Shown here: positions 41,251-50,509 of the stretch, piece by piece | Position numbering within the stretch: position 1 is the stretch's first letter | How the letters are laid out: each line of letters opens with the position of its first letter | NCBI RefSeq assembly: GCF_003324165.1 | Contig: NW_025407832.1 | Span: 186,001 to 250,000, forward strand | Reading direction: 5' to 3' | DNA: 64,000 nt | From: Naegleria lovaniensis | Lineage: Eukaryota > Heterolobosea > Eutetramitea > Acrasida > Naegleriidae | Notes under the pieces: generated by a model | What the model was told of the DNA's origin: nothing | Seen by the model: the letters and a program-made list of their open reading frames with translations, nothing else | Databases searched by the model: none | Made by a program: the position numbers and the translations under genes

Positions 41251-44200
41251 TTATTGAACCAGTTTGTCGACCATACTGTCATACCGAGTATAGGAATCTT
41301 CGGAAGCTTGTCTTTCATGAACTCCTTGTTGAGAAGTATTACTCGCGAAAAATTGAGAAGTTAAATTGCTGCTACTTGAATGAGGTGGTTGTTGAGACAA
41401 ATGAGAAGAAGGAGATGAAAACATTGAGTACGAAGAAGAATTGGACATGCTTGAAAATCCAACCATTCCTGTACCATGTCCTGCAAAAGATCCCATTCCA
41501 AAAGAAGTACTATCAATGAATGGTGACATTGTTCGATTGGGATTTGATTGAGTAGCACCCGAGGATGATGATGTGAAGAGAGAGGAAGGTTGAAGTGGTG
41601 AATAGAAGGAAGTAAATAATCCACCAGTTTCCATTAAGGATGGTTGACCCAATAACAATCCAGAAGAACTGTCTTGTTTGACCATTCCAAATCCAGGATC
41701 TGTGAGAGCTCTCTTATTGAGAGGAGCATGGAAACTTGTACTAATATTCAATGTTGGTGACAAGGTTCGATCTGAAGGGGAGGTTGGACCAGTGGATGTC
41801 GAAATATCGTTCATGTCCGACGATGCCTCAGCAATACCAATCTTTGAAGTGTCAATACGCACTGACTTTTTGTATTGGTCATTGCTTGGAGAGGAAAGTT
41901 CACTGCCCTTGGTACGAACTGTGGATTTTGTTCCCTTCTTTTGGATTGGAAGTAGTGACGGTGTGTCACTATTTGAAGTTGCTGCTGAAATATTTCCAGT
42001 TTTTGGAACTTGCTCTGAATTGTCACCAATGTATTTCATCTGAGTTTTAACCATTTCACGTGAAAGGTGAACTTGATATTTAGGATTATTCATGGCAAAT
42101 TGCACTAACTGTCCTTCATCAATTCTAGTTTCTGGATATACCTTTTTCAAAGTATTTACAATGTTTCCAATAAAATAACATCCTTTGAATTTTGGATTTT
42201 CTGCTTTCAAGAGTTTGTTCTTGAAAATAAATTCCAATTTGGAATCAATTTCTTCAGGATCAACGTTTGATCTTGGAATGTGAACGGATGAGAGAAGCCA
42301 ATTTGGCATGGAGTTATAATTTTTACCTTCAGCTGCTGGTGACTGTGGAAAGAGTGGAGACATGATGGTGCTATGGAATTCACTTGGTGACATTAAAGTA
42401 TCTGAGAGATTATTCTCGTCACTACCTGACAAATCATCATGCTGTTCATTGTTGTATTCTTCACCATTCTCGTCTGTCATTCGATTGTAATACATTTGTT
42501 GTTGTAATCTCATCTTGGAAATATCCACAGTTCTCATCTGATTGGTAGATTCATAGGTCACTTCGGATGATTGTTGATTTTGTTCCCAATATTTCTTATT
42601 TTCTGATACAATGCTATCAATGATGCGCCTAATAGAGCTATCAATTTTGTTTTGTTGTGGGCCTTGACCACCATATGAAAAATTACGTAATGTGTAATTA
42701 CTTTGCAAGCCAACGGCTAATGCTTCACCACCTTCGTGGTAAATTTGATTGTCTGTTAGACACAATCTTGTCAATGATTTGTTTTTAGACAGAACTTGAG
42801 CCCAACTAATTGCACCTTGATTTTTGGCATAGTTGGCTCCAAGATCTAGATGTCTTAGCGTGGTGTTAGTATCGCACATGGTTGAAAGCGCTAAAATTCC
42901 TTTCAAGTGAATTTCGCAACTTCTTAAATCTAATGATGTCAATACCTTATTGACAGCAAGAGCATCTGCTAGAGCCACAGCTCCTCCATTTCCAATTTCA
43001 TTTGATCCTAAATCGAGTCCAGTCACAGCAGTTTGTTCACAGCGTAATGCATCAGCAAGAGCAACCGCTCCCTTTTTTCTAATTCTATTACTGGCCAATC
43101 CGAGAGTTGTAATGGAAGGATTCACTTTGAGCAAATTGGCGACATGAAGTGCTCCTTCATCTCCAAGTTCATTATCATTAAAATTGAGAGCATGAACGCT
43201 GTGATTGTCTTTAAGAGCTTGACAAAGACTTTTCACACCAACTGGACCAATGGCATTGGATTGAAGTTCTAAAACTTTGAGAGATTGATTGGTCATCAAA
43301 GCAGAGGCAAGGAAGGAAGCACCTGTGGCCTTAATATTATTTCCTTTCAATTGAATGTCAGAAAGTTGAGTGTTGGATTTGAGAGTTTCAGCCAATGCTT
43401 TCATTCCATCGCTTCCAATTCCGTTATCTCTCAATCCAAGAGAAGTCAATGAAGTGTTATTGATGAGAGCGTTAGCAATGGACTTGATTCCAACTACTTC
43501 TACATTATTACCTCCCAAGTGCAATTGTGACAATGTTTGATTGTGTTTCAATCCTTCACCAATAATTCGAGCTCCTTCAGGTCCAATCTTGTTATCTCCT
43601 AATTTGAGTCTTTTTAGCACCTTGTTGGTACGAAGCATTTCTGCAACCAATTCACAACATGAATCTGTCAATTCATTGCCAAATAATTCAATGCTCACAA
43701 TTTGTTTGTGATAAGGAGATTGAGGAAGAAGTAATTCTTGAATGATCATGTTTGCTCCAATGTCCGTGATTTTGTTGTGATTCAAAAGAATTTCATTGAC
43801 ATCGAACAATGTTGTGACAGCATTGATACTGCTGCTACTGCTGCTGGTAGAAGTCGATGAATTAGAAGTGAGACCTTTTCTTGGTCTATTTCTATCTTGG
43901 AATGAAATCAATGCATTGACCAATGCTTTGACATGTTCATCGTCGGCCTGAGCATGACAAATCGACAATTTAGTGAGAGGATCCTGATTACGAATTGCAA
44001 CTTTCAACAAACGAATAATTTCTTGACTTGGTTTGACTCCATATTGATCACATAACGACAAATATTGCGATCGAAGATGAAGTGTTCTCTTCACTACATC
44101 ATTTAAATTGGAATTTGCTTGAGTGGGAGAGCTGACACTATTGGCACGAATAGTATTTGGACCGTGCGGATGTTGTTGTTGCTGAGCACCATCATTTCTT

Positions 44201-45252
44201 CTCTTTTGATTCATAGAGAGTTGAGATGGTTGATGCGTACGATTGGGTGTTATTGCAGAACGACTTTGATTGGCACGTTTCAAGTTAGAAGTGTTAATGG
44301 TAGGAGGACCTGAACTCTGATTGTTGTTGTTATTGCTATTACTGTTATTACTACTACTATTACTGCTGCTAGTATAGTAATGATTGTTGTGGTTGGTGTT
44401 GTTGGAGTTGTTATTATTATTACCACCGCTCTTAGTGCTACGTTTGAGAGAAGAAGTATTGATCGTAGGTAGTCCATTCGAGGAATTGTTCGAGTCTGAA
44501 GATTCCTGAGAATGTGGAGATCCAGGTCTATTATTGGCTGATAATCCACTTCCTAATAGTGTTGCATTAGCACTGTTGTTATTACTTGGAGTTGATGGGT
44601 GTTGTTGTTGTGGTTGGGTGTTCGACATCGTGATCATTGTTGGATTGATCATATTGGTATGATGATTTCCTTGAGTGTTGTTATTGAACATGGAGGAATG
44701 TTGTTGTTGCTGCTGCTGCTGCTGCTGAGAAATTCTTCCATGATGATGATGATGCATCATATTACTGCTACTATTGGAGGTCGCTGCTGAGGGTGATTGT
44801 ACAAAGTAGGAGGATGATACATGATTGGTTGTATTCCCTGCTACTACTACATTTCCTCCACTAACAAAGGGTGATGATGATGATGAGTAATGATTACTCA
44901 ACCAATTTTGTTGCTGTGTTGATGGATGATGATGAAAATCTTCCAAAGAAGATCCTCCTCCCCCTCCTAGTACAAATGGTTGATGAGGTTGTATCATCAT
45001 TCCAGTAGGATGAGGATGATGATGAAGAGTGGACATTCCTCCAATACTGGTCGTGGATGGTAAAATTCCTAAATGCATCGGTGGAGCATGATGCGCAAGT
45101 TGAGAATGTTGTAGCATGACATGTTGCGGAGAAGAAACCACATGGGATGGAGAGGCCGATGATGCATAGAACAAGGAGTTTCCATTCCCTGTTGGTTGTT
45201 TGGTGGGGGTTCCAGGCGTTTGTTGTTGTTGCTTGTTGGTGTTCATCATCAT
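41251..45252 (-). CDS. Large leucine-rich repeat protein (ribonuclease-inhibitor type) with low-complexity flanks
   Basis: 1333 residues from the first of three consecutive ATGs at 45252. Residues 1-390 are Gln/Asn/His/Ser-rich, with a run of ten glutamines and several Asn/Ser runs. From about 475 to 850 there are some 13 LRRs of 28 residues, RI type: LGDNKIGPEGARIIGEGLKHN, LGLRDNGIGSDGMKALAETL, LGLASNRIRKKGAVALADAL and so on. This resembles NLRC3 or RanGAP-like arrays. After them comes a conserved-looking segment near 1040-1130 (SKLEFIFKNKLLKA, KFKGCYFIGNIVNTLKKVYPETRID) and a Ser-rich tail. No NACHT ATPase, kinase or membrane span. It likely acts as a scaffold. Upstream region to 45624 holds no clear gene. 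Confidence 0.82.
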   Translation of the reverse strand: MMMNTNKQQQQTPGTPTKQPTGNGNSLFYASSASPSHVVSSPQHVMLQHSQLAHHAPPMHLGILPSTTSIGGMSTLHHHPHPTGMMIQPHQPFVLGGGGGSSLEDFHHHPSTQQQNWLSNHYSSSSSPFVSGGNVVVAGNTTNHVSSSYFVQSPSAATSNSSSNMMHHHHHGRISQQQQQQQQQHSSMFNNNTQGNHHTNMINPTMITMSNTQPQQQHPSTPSNNNSANATLLGSGLSANNRPGSPHSQESSDSNNSSNGLPTINTSSLKRSTKSGGNNNNNSNNTNHNNHYYTSSSNSSSNNSNSNNNNNQSSGPPTINTSNLKRANQSRSAITPNRTHQPSQLSMNQKRRNDGAQQQQHPHGPNTIRANSVSSPTQANSNLNDVVKRTLHLRSQYLSLCDQYGVKPSQEIIRLLKVAIRNQDPLTKLSICHAQADDEHVKALVNALISFQDRNRPRKGLTSNSSTSTSSSSSSINAVTTLFDVNEILLNHNKITDIGANMIIQELLLPQSPYHKQIVSIELFGNELTDSCCELVAEMLRTNKVLKRLKLGDNKIGPEGARIIGEGLKHNQTLSQLHLGGNNVEVVGIKSIANALINNTSLTSLGLRDNGIGSDGMKALAETLKSNTQLSDIQLKGNNIKATGASFLASALMTNQSLKVLELQSNAIGPVGVKSLCQALKDNHSVHALNFNDNELGDEGALHVANLLKVNPSITTLGLASNRIRKKGAVALADALRCEQTAVTGLDLGSNEIGNGGAVALADALAVNKVLTSLDLRSCEIHLKGILALSTMCDTNTTLRHLDLGANYAKNQGAISWAQVLSKNKSLTRLCLTDNQIYHEGGEALAVGLQSNYTLRNFSYGGQGPQQNKIDSSIRRIIDSIVSENKKYWEQNQQSSEVTYESTNQMRTVDISKMRLQQQMYYNRMTDENGEEYNNEQHDDLSGSDENNLSDTLMSPSEFHSTIMSPLFPQSPAAEGKNYNSMPNWLLSSVHIPRSNVDPEEIDSKLEFIFKNKLLKAENPKFKGCYFIGNIVNTLKKVYPETRIDEGQLVQFAMNNPKYQVHLSREMVKTQMKYIGDNSEQVPKTGNISAATSNSDTPSLLPIQKKGTKSTVRTKGSELSSPSNDQYKKSVRIDTSKIGIAEASSDMNDISTSTGPTSPSDRTLSPTLNISTSFHAPLNKRALTDPGFGMVKQDSSSGLLLGQPSLMETGGLFTSFYSPLQPSSLFTSSSSGATQSNPNRTMSPFIDSTSFGMGSFAGHGTGMVGFSSMSNSSSYSMFSSPSSHLSQQPPHSSSSNLTSQFFASNTSQQGVHERQASEDSYTRYDSMVDKLVQ

Positions 45253-45624
45253 GTATATGTATTGCAACTCAAGTAGAGAGTTTAGGTTTTGGAGGTTGTA
45301 TATAGAGGAAATGTACAAGTATCTTGAAGATTTAGAAGATGATGAAACTCTCTACAACTCTTTCTCTGACAAGTATATTCCTATCAAAATTACAATTGCT
45401 AAAATTCAAATACGGTCTATTTACAAGTTGTTAGATAGATTTTGAAGGTGTCGCGACAGTTAATGTCAATTCGAAGAAGCAAAAATCAATCGCCTCTCGT
45501 TTGTTGTGGTCGCGAAGATTTGCTGTGATGGAGTGTGCTCACGGCCGAATGAATCTTTTTTTATTTTTTTAAATCCAAGACGGATTGAAGGTTGACTTTT
45601 GGCATGTGAAAGGTTGCCGCCAAG
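45253..45624. other. Intergenic, 372 bases
   Basis: Between the LRR gene's start and the end of the next minus-strand gene. A plus-strand frame of 81 codons reads through it but begins inside the LRR gene and has no recognisable content. Probably the LRR gene promoter. Confidence 0.4.
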
Positions 45625-46482
45625 CTAATGATCTTCGTTTGATTTTACCCCAAACAAAGGTTTCCATTCTTGATTGAGGCTTTGGGACTCGTTACCTGTT
45701 CTTCTTCGATGCTTCAGTGGCGAGAAGAGGTCGCATTCATCTCTTGGATTTGATTGAAAAGAAAACCAATGGTTGGAACTGGTTGAAGACTCGTCATTGA
45801 ATGGACTGAACATGTGGAATGAACCTGAGGTTGTCATTTCTGGTTTGAATTGAATAGTCAAGTCGCCATAATTGGTTTCTTCTGTTTCTCGCCTTGCGTG
45901 ATCTTCCATACCGGCACTAAAGTGCTTGGGTTGATGAAACTGAGGCACAAGAAGTTGATCTTTGCTGTTGTATGAATCAAAGAAGAATTTGTTCTGTGGA
46001 TGAAGATTCGGGGAGGGTTGTATGAAGAAATGTTCGTGTTCTGAGAGCTGATTGCTGTTTGGCATAAATATGTTGTCCTCAGAGTATTCCAGATGCTCTT
46101 GAAGGTTAGGTTCAAAAACTCTTAATGGGCTGCGATTTGAATCGTAACGCATCTGATTTTGAAATACTCCATTTCCTTGCTTCTTGTTGAATGTTTGTTT
46201 TAAGGACAAGTGTGGAGCGTCCTTGCTCTTATTTGGAGAAAACATGTGCTTGAGATCTTCTGGAATTGGGTCTATGGCATCTCTAGATTCATTCTTTCTT
46301 CTTGATGGTCTAATTGCTCTCAACGGTAAAGATTTAGAGAAGCTAGAAGAGCCTTTACTCCCCTTGATGAACTCAGAATCTGAAATACCTGAATCCTCAA
46401 AGATTAGATCGTCTTCTGAGGGTGGTAATTTTCTCTTAGCACCACCTTGAAGCACATGTCGTTTCCGATGATTAAAATTCAT
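45625..46482 (-). CDS. Low-complexity protein, unrecognised
   Basis: 285 residues from ATG 46482. It starts with a basic stretch (MNFNHRKRHVLQGGAKRKLPP) followed by an acidic one holding DSGISDSE, which has the form DSGxxS of beta-TrCP-type phosphodegrons. The rest is rich in Ser, Pro, Asn and Phe with no domain. Read by eye it could be a nuclear regulator, but this is a guess. It may be the 3' exon of the gene just upstream: a donor-like site at 46692 (gtaaag) and an acceptor at 46508 (ggcag) would join the two frames in phase 2. Confidence 0.5.
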   Translation of the reverse strand: MNFNHRKRHVLQGGAKRKLPPSEDDLIFEDSGISDSEFIKGSKGSSSFSKSLPLRAIRPSRRKNESRDAIDPIPEDLKHMFSPNKSKDAPHLSLKQTFNKKQGNGVFQNQMRYDSNRSPLRVFEPNLQEHLEYSEDNIFMPNSNQLSEHEHFFIQPSPNLHPQNKFFFDSYNSKDQLLVPQFHQPKHFSAGMEDHARRETEETNYGDLTIQFKPEMTTSGSFHMFSPFNDESSTSSNHWFSFQSNPRDECDLFSPLKHRRRTGNESQSLNQEWKPLFGVKSNEDH

Positions 46483-46688
46483 ATGAATGAGTTTGATTGG
46501 AATATCTCTGCCTCAAAAGCGTCAATTTTTCTTCCTACAGAAATGGAACTCCGTTACAAAAAAGTTTACGGTTTGCAAAGAACGTCAACCGATTGAGTTC
46601 CGACTTCAAAATTGTTTTATTGTGTATTGAGAATGTTTTGTACATTGAGGAGATGCTATGTTACAAGAAATTGGTTGGATTGGCTTCT

Positions 46689-47246
46689 TTACAGGTACGA
46701 CTGTAGTGATTGCATTTGTTGAGATAAAAACAACCATTCACGGAAATTTTGCATGAAATTAGAATCATCTAGTAACAAACTGTCTTCAAGGGTATAATTA
46801 TGCGACGAAATGCCAGTACGATCGTTGACTGGATTCGTGTTCACCATTTGTTGTTGTTCGGAGGGAAGTGACAACATTGTTAAAAACTCGTCGCTGTTAG
46901 CATGTGATGTCTGAGATGTTTCTTGCGAATCCCCCATAAACGCTTTCTCCAAGAAGAGTTCAATAAACTCGTTTCGTGAGAGTTTTGAAAACGCCACACC
47001 AGTTGGTTGGTGTTGCATTCGCTCTGTTGGAGTGGTGTTTTGCTGTGAGTGGCAAGTCATGTGATGAGAGAGTTGGTGATTGGGTGTTTTGGCAAATGAT
47101 TGCTGCTTGTGCTGGTGTTGCTGAATTTGCATCATCAGTGCAATGTATGGATCCTCGAATTGTTGAAGATCACACAGTGGTAAGCTGAAAGTATGAGGAT
47201 TGTTGTGTTGTGGATGTAAAACAGCGTTGAGGTTGGCCTTCATCAT
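46689..47246 (-). CDS. Gln/His-rich protein, unrecognised
   Basis: 185 residues from ATG 47246. Gln/His-rich with a short more ordered stretch near residues 85-105 (FSKLSRNEFIELFLEKAFMG) and an end MQNFREWLFLSQQMQSLQ. No known domain. It may be spliced to the frame at 45625-46507 (see that entry), which would give one protein of about 475 residues. The presence of two adjacent low-complexity frames on one strand with compatible phase favours this moderately. Confidence 0.42.
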   Translation of the reverse strand: MMKANLNAVLHPQHNNPHTFSLPLCDLQQFEDPYIALMMQIQQHQHKQQSFAKTPNHQLSHHMTCHSQQNTTPTERMQHQPTGVAFSKLSRNEFIELFLEKAFMGDSQETSQTSHANSDEFLTMLSLPSEQQQMVNTNPVNDRTGISSHNYTLEDSLLLDDSNFMQNFREWLFLSQQMQSLQSYL

Positions 47247-47478
47247 TACGAGATTGAGCTTTGAATGGGTTTTCAGTGGTAGTAGCGAGAAAGGAGTACA
47301 AAAGCTTTTGGTGTATTTGAAGTCTGTAGTGTTGTTGTTTTGTTTTTTTGTGTATGGGCAAAGATGTGTCGAGGTGATGGATCACAAAATAGTGTGGTTA
47401 TGCCAAGTGATGGACACAATACATAAAAAACGGCAATGCGAATGAAAAATGGGGAGCTGAACGGCCAACAAATTTTGG

Positions 47479-47814
47479 TCAACTCATGCGATACCATGCC
47501 TTTCGCAAGACAACATTCTCGTTGTTCCGTGGTAAAAATCCATTTCGACACCGAATCTCTAAAGGTGTCACATGTTCATTGCCTGTTTTAAATGGCTTAT
47601 CTACGAAGACGAAGGAGAGAAATTTATCCTCTGCTTGCATCTCATGAGTATTAACTGAAAACGACATGGATCATATTTATCTCTTGAACAACAACCAAAC
47701 GCGTATTGCAATTTCAAACAAACTTACCTGATGAGAGTTCAGTGATCCCTAACTTGTGGGATGGAAATGGCAAACGGTGGTCTTTCTTTGCGATTGTGAT
47801 GTATTGAGGGGATC
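47479..47814 (-). CDS. Two possible exons of an unrecognised gene (5' end not found)
   Basis: A gtaagt donor at 47727 and a ttttcag acceptor at 47655 join exon 47728-47814 to 47479-47654 in phase, reading SPQYITIAKKDHRLPFPSHK and LGITELSSVNTHEMQ, followed by KFLSFVFVDKPFKTG. The first piece also has an acceptor (tttgtacag) before it, so earlier exons may exist upstream, but I could not find one. A shorter reading starts at ATG 47667 and needs no splicing (62 residues). Protein family unknown. Confidence 0.3.
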
Positions 47815-47827
47815 CTGTACAAATATA

Positions 47828-48187
47828 ATGGACATTTGGGGAGTTGTGTTAGAGGAAGTAGCCTTTCTTGCGACTCTTGCCAATTGTATTCAAGCACTGC
47901 TAGAAAGTTCATCTACTTGCTACTACCAAATTCATCAGGAAATGCTTTGGGGAGAGTGGACATTTAATAATTTGGAAAATAACGATATCTTTTGGAAAAT
48001 CAAATCCAAATACATGATGCTCAAATATATCCCAAGGCCATTCCGAATGGTAGAAATTTACAGTTCAACACTTTACAATTATTCTTCTACATTAAGTTCA
48101 ACACGAACGATCCAATCGTGTAACGTTATTGAGGGTATAGTCGGACGAGGAAACAAAAGACTCACAAAATGTTTTAATATTTTTTGA
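47828..48187 (+). CDS. Short F-box-like frame, possibly a relic
   Basis: 119 residues from ATG 47828. The pattern VLEEVAFLATLANCIQALLE followed by LWGEWTF and NLENNDIFWKIKSKYM weakly echoes the F-box gene at 32.7 kb (LWEWYFHMM, LENNNVFWRNMI). It is short, lacks a C-terminal domain and overlaps the possible minus-strand exons nearby, so it could be a remnant of another F-box copy or chance. It lies just upstream of the PPR gene on the same strand. Confidence 0.3.
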   Translation: MDIWGVVLEEVAFLATLANCIQALLESSSTCYYQIHQEMLWGEWTFNNLENNDIFWKIKSKYMMLKYIPRPFRMVEIYSSTLYNYSSTLSSTRTIQSCNVIEGIVGRGNKRLTKCFNIF

Positions 48188-48198
48188 AAAACACAAAA

Positions 48199-50501
48199 AT
48201 GAAACGGCTTGTGATTCCTTGTATCGAAGGTCTTCATCATCAGCAAGTATTCTTCAATAGCATGAATCGGAAGGTGAATGGGCAATGGATGATTGCATTG
48301 ATACATGATTGCTGCTATCATGAACGTCATATTTCTCTGGATTATGTTAAGAACGCTTTCAAATTGTTCAAGCCTCCCGAAAGTGAAGGATCGCTAAAGA
48401 ACACTGATAGCGCAAACAATCCTCCAAACATTCCCGACAAGCAGGAAACAAAGAAAAAGAAAATTCCGATTGATAATGAAATAGAAAAGTTGAAATCTCT
48501 CGAAAGCAAAAACAGATATGATAATATCATAAATTATTACATGCTACGAATGAAAGGAAAACCATTTGAAAAACCAGACAGAGATGTAGATTTATACTAC
48601 TATTTTCTATATGCTTTTTTTCGCAAAGGCCAACCTCAAAGTGCACTGGATTGCTTTAACGAGTTAAAAGAGAGAATTCATAAGCCTATACCCACCAAAT
48701 ATAGCAATTTGATAACCAAATCATTACTAGAAGCTGGAAGGGGTGAAGAGGCTCTAACTATTTTGAAAGAAATGCAAGATGATACTAATTTAAAATTTTA
48801 TCCACCGAATGAGGAGACCTACGTCACGTTTTTCGACTATTTCTCTAAAAATGGGGCTTTGCATTCTGCTCTCTCAATGATTGAATACATACACAAAACA
48901 TTTACCGCACACAAACAAAACAGTTTACAACAGAAAAAGTTATCTACTAATCCTGTTGCTCCAAATAGAGAAGTATTTCAACATCTTTTTAAACTACTTT
49001 CAGACCAAGGCAAAATGAAGTTAGCTACAAATTTTCTCTATATTATGACAAAGTTCTATAATATTGAACCTAATGCAAATATTTACGATAATTTTGTCTC
49101 TGGCTTTTGTAAAAGTGGAGACATTTCTTCGGCTCGAACCTATGTAAATCTAATTAAGAATTTACACAAATCCAACAAAGCAACACCCACTGTTGTGCAG
49201 CATTGCTACAATGAAATAATAAGGGCTGCATGCCAGGTTCCTGATATTAAACTGGCTGAGGAGTTGATGAAAGAATTTCATTCTTTAGGATTTAAGGCGA
49301 ACACCTTTATTGCAAACTCATTTATTGAAGCTTATACATCAATTGGAGAAATCCAATTAGCTCTTGACGTGTTCCAGAAAATGAAAGATGCAGGTGTTGC
49401 TTTAACACCTCTTACATACTCATTGATAATTACATTTTTCACACGACAACGAAATTTCGTAATGGCAAACCAATTTCTTGAGGATGCGATGGTTGATTTC
49501 TACAGAATGTTCACTATGAAGGACATATTAATATATGTTGCAATTTTCTGTTGAGAGGCTATTTGGAAGCAGGGCAATTGACTTCTGCAGTTAAATTCTT
49601 TGAAAAGATGAAGGCCAACAACATTTTATTAACGTCGCACACATACAATGCTCTAATCAATGGCTTCTGTAAAGCGCAAGATCACACACGTGCCATTGAA
49701 ATTTTACATGAAATGAAGAAAAAACAAATTGGACCAGATATTTACTCAATCACGCCTATCATTCGAATATTGCTTCAGAAGGGAGATTTTGATACTGCAG
49801 CTGCGTTGTTTAAGAAATCATATTATGTGTTCAAAGTTGTTCCTAATTTCTACATTTATTGCATGTTTATGCAATACGGAACCATTCACAAACGATCCGA
49901 TATTTTTGACACCTATTATTACATGGGACTAGAATTTGGAATGAAGTCACCTTCTGACAATGCTATTTACTTTTTTAATCAGGCTATTCAACATCATGCT
50001 ATTATGAAAAACGCTGCTGAATGTGAAAGAGTTCTGGAGGACATGAATCAACTACTCTGCACACCAGATGACACATCTTTTTTATATATTGGTGTGGCGT
50101 GGCTATTTGAACAAAATATTGTCAAAGCTCGCTCATATTTCTCAAGGATATCCAAAGCAAAAGAGAAGGGATACTTGTTTGAGCATCCTTTGTCCTTGGA
50201 AGAATACAAATTCATTCTACTTGAATTAATCGAAGGAAAGAGACGAGTGCTTGCCAATAAGCTGTTGTATGACCTGTTACTTCCTCTTGGAAAGGTTGAT
50301 TTAGAAATTATCAAGGTTGGAATGGAAATTAATATCCAAAATTTTGAAAGAGTTAAAGAGCTTTACGACAGCCTCCCCAAGTTTGGGCTAAACGCCACAC
50401 GAGTCATGGATGACATAATCATTCGAGCTAAGTCTCTTTCTGAAACGAATCAAGCAGAGCAGGTTGTTCCTGAAGAATGTATTAGAGTTGTAAGGTACTA
50501 A
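48199..50501 (+). CDS. P-type pentatricopeptide repeat protein, reading frame interrupted
   Basis: From ATG 48199. Tandem 35-residue PPR units are clear in both halves: YYYFLYAFFRKGQPQSALDC, NLITKSLLEAGRGEEALTIL, NSFIEAYTSIGEIQLALDVF, then YNALINGFCKAQDHTRAIEIL and ITPIIRILLQKGDFDTAAAL. The first frame ends at TGA 49552-49554 in the middle of a repeat, and the second, continuous with the same array, runs to TAA at 50499-50501. Between them there is no intron-like sequence. The expected repeat text would be LIYNFLLRGYLEAGQ, and five bases (49537-49541) appear surplus. This is either a real frameshift, an assembly or sequencing error, or a rare intron. PPR proteins bind organelle RNA; no DYW or E domain is visible. 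Total about 765 residues. Confidence 0.72.
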
Positions 50502-50509
50502 ATATAATA

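Noticed and set aside
44698-44735. GTTGTTGCTGCTGCTG repeat, considered as a microsatellite feature
   Set aside because: It is the coding run for ten glutamines in the LRR gene and needs no separate entry.
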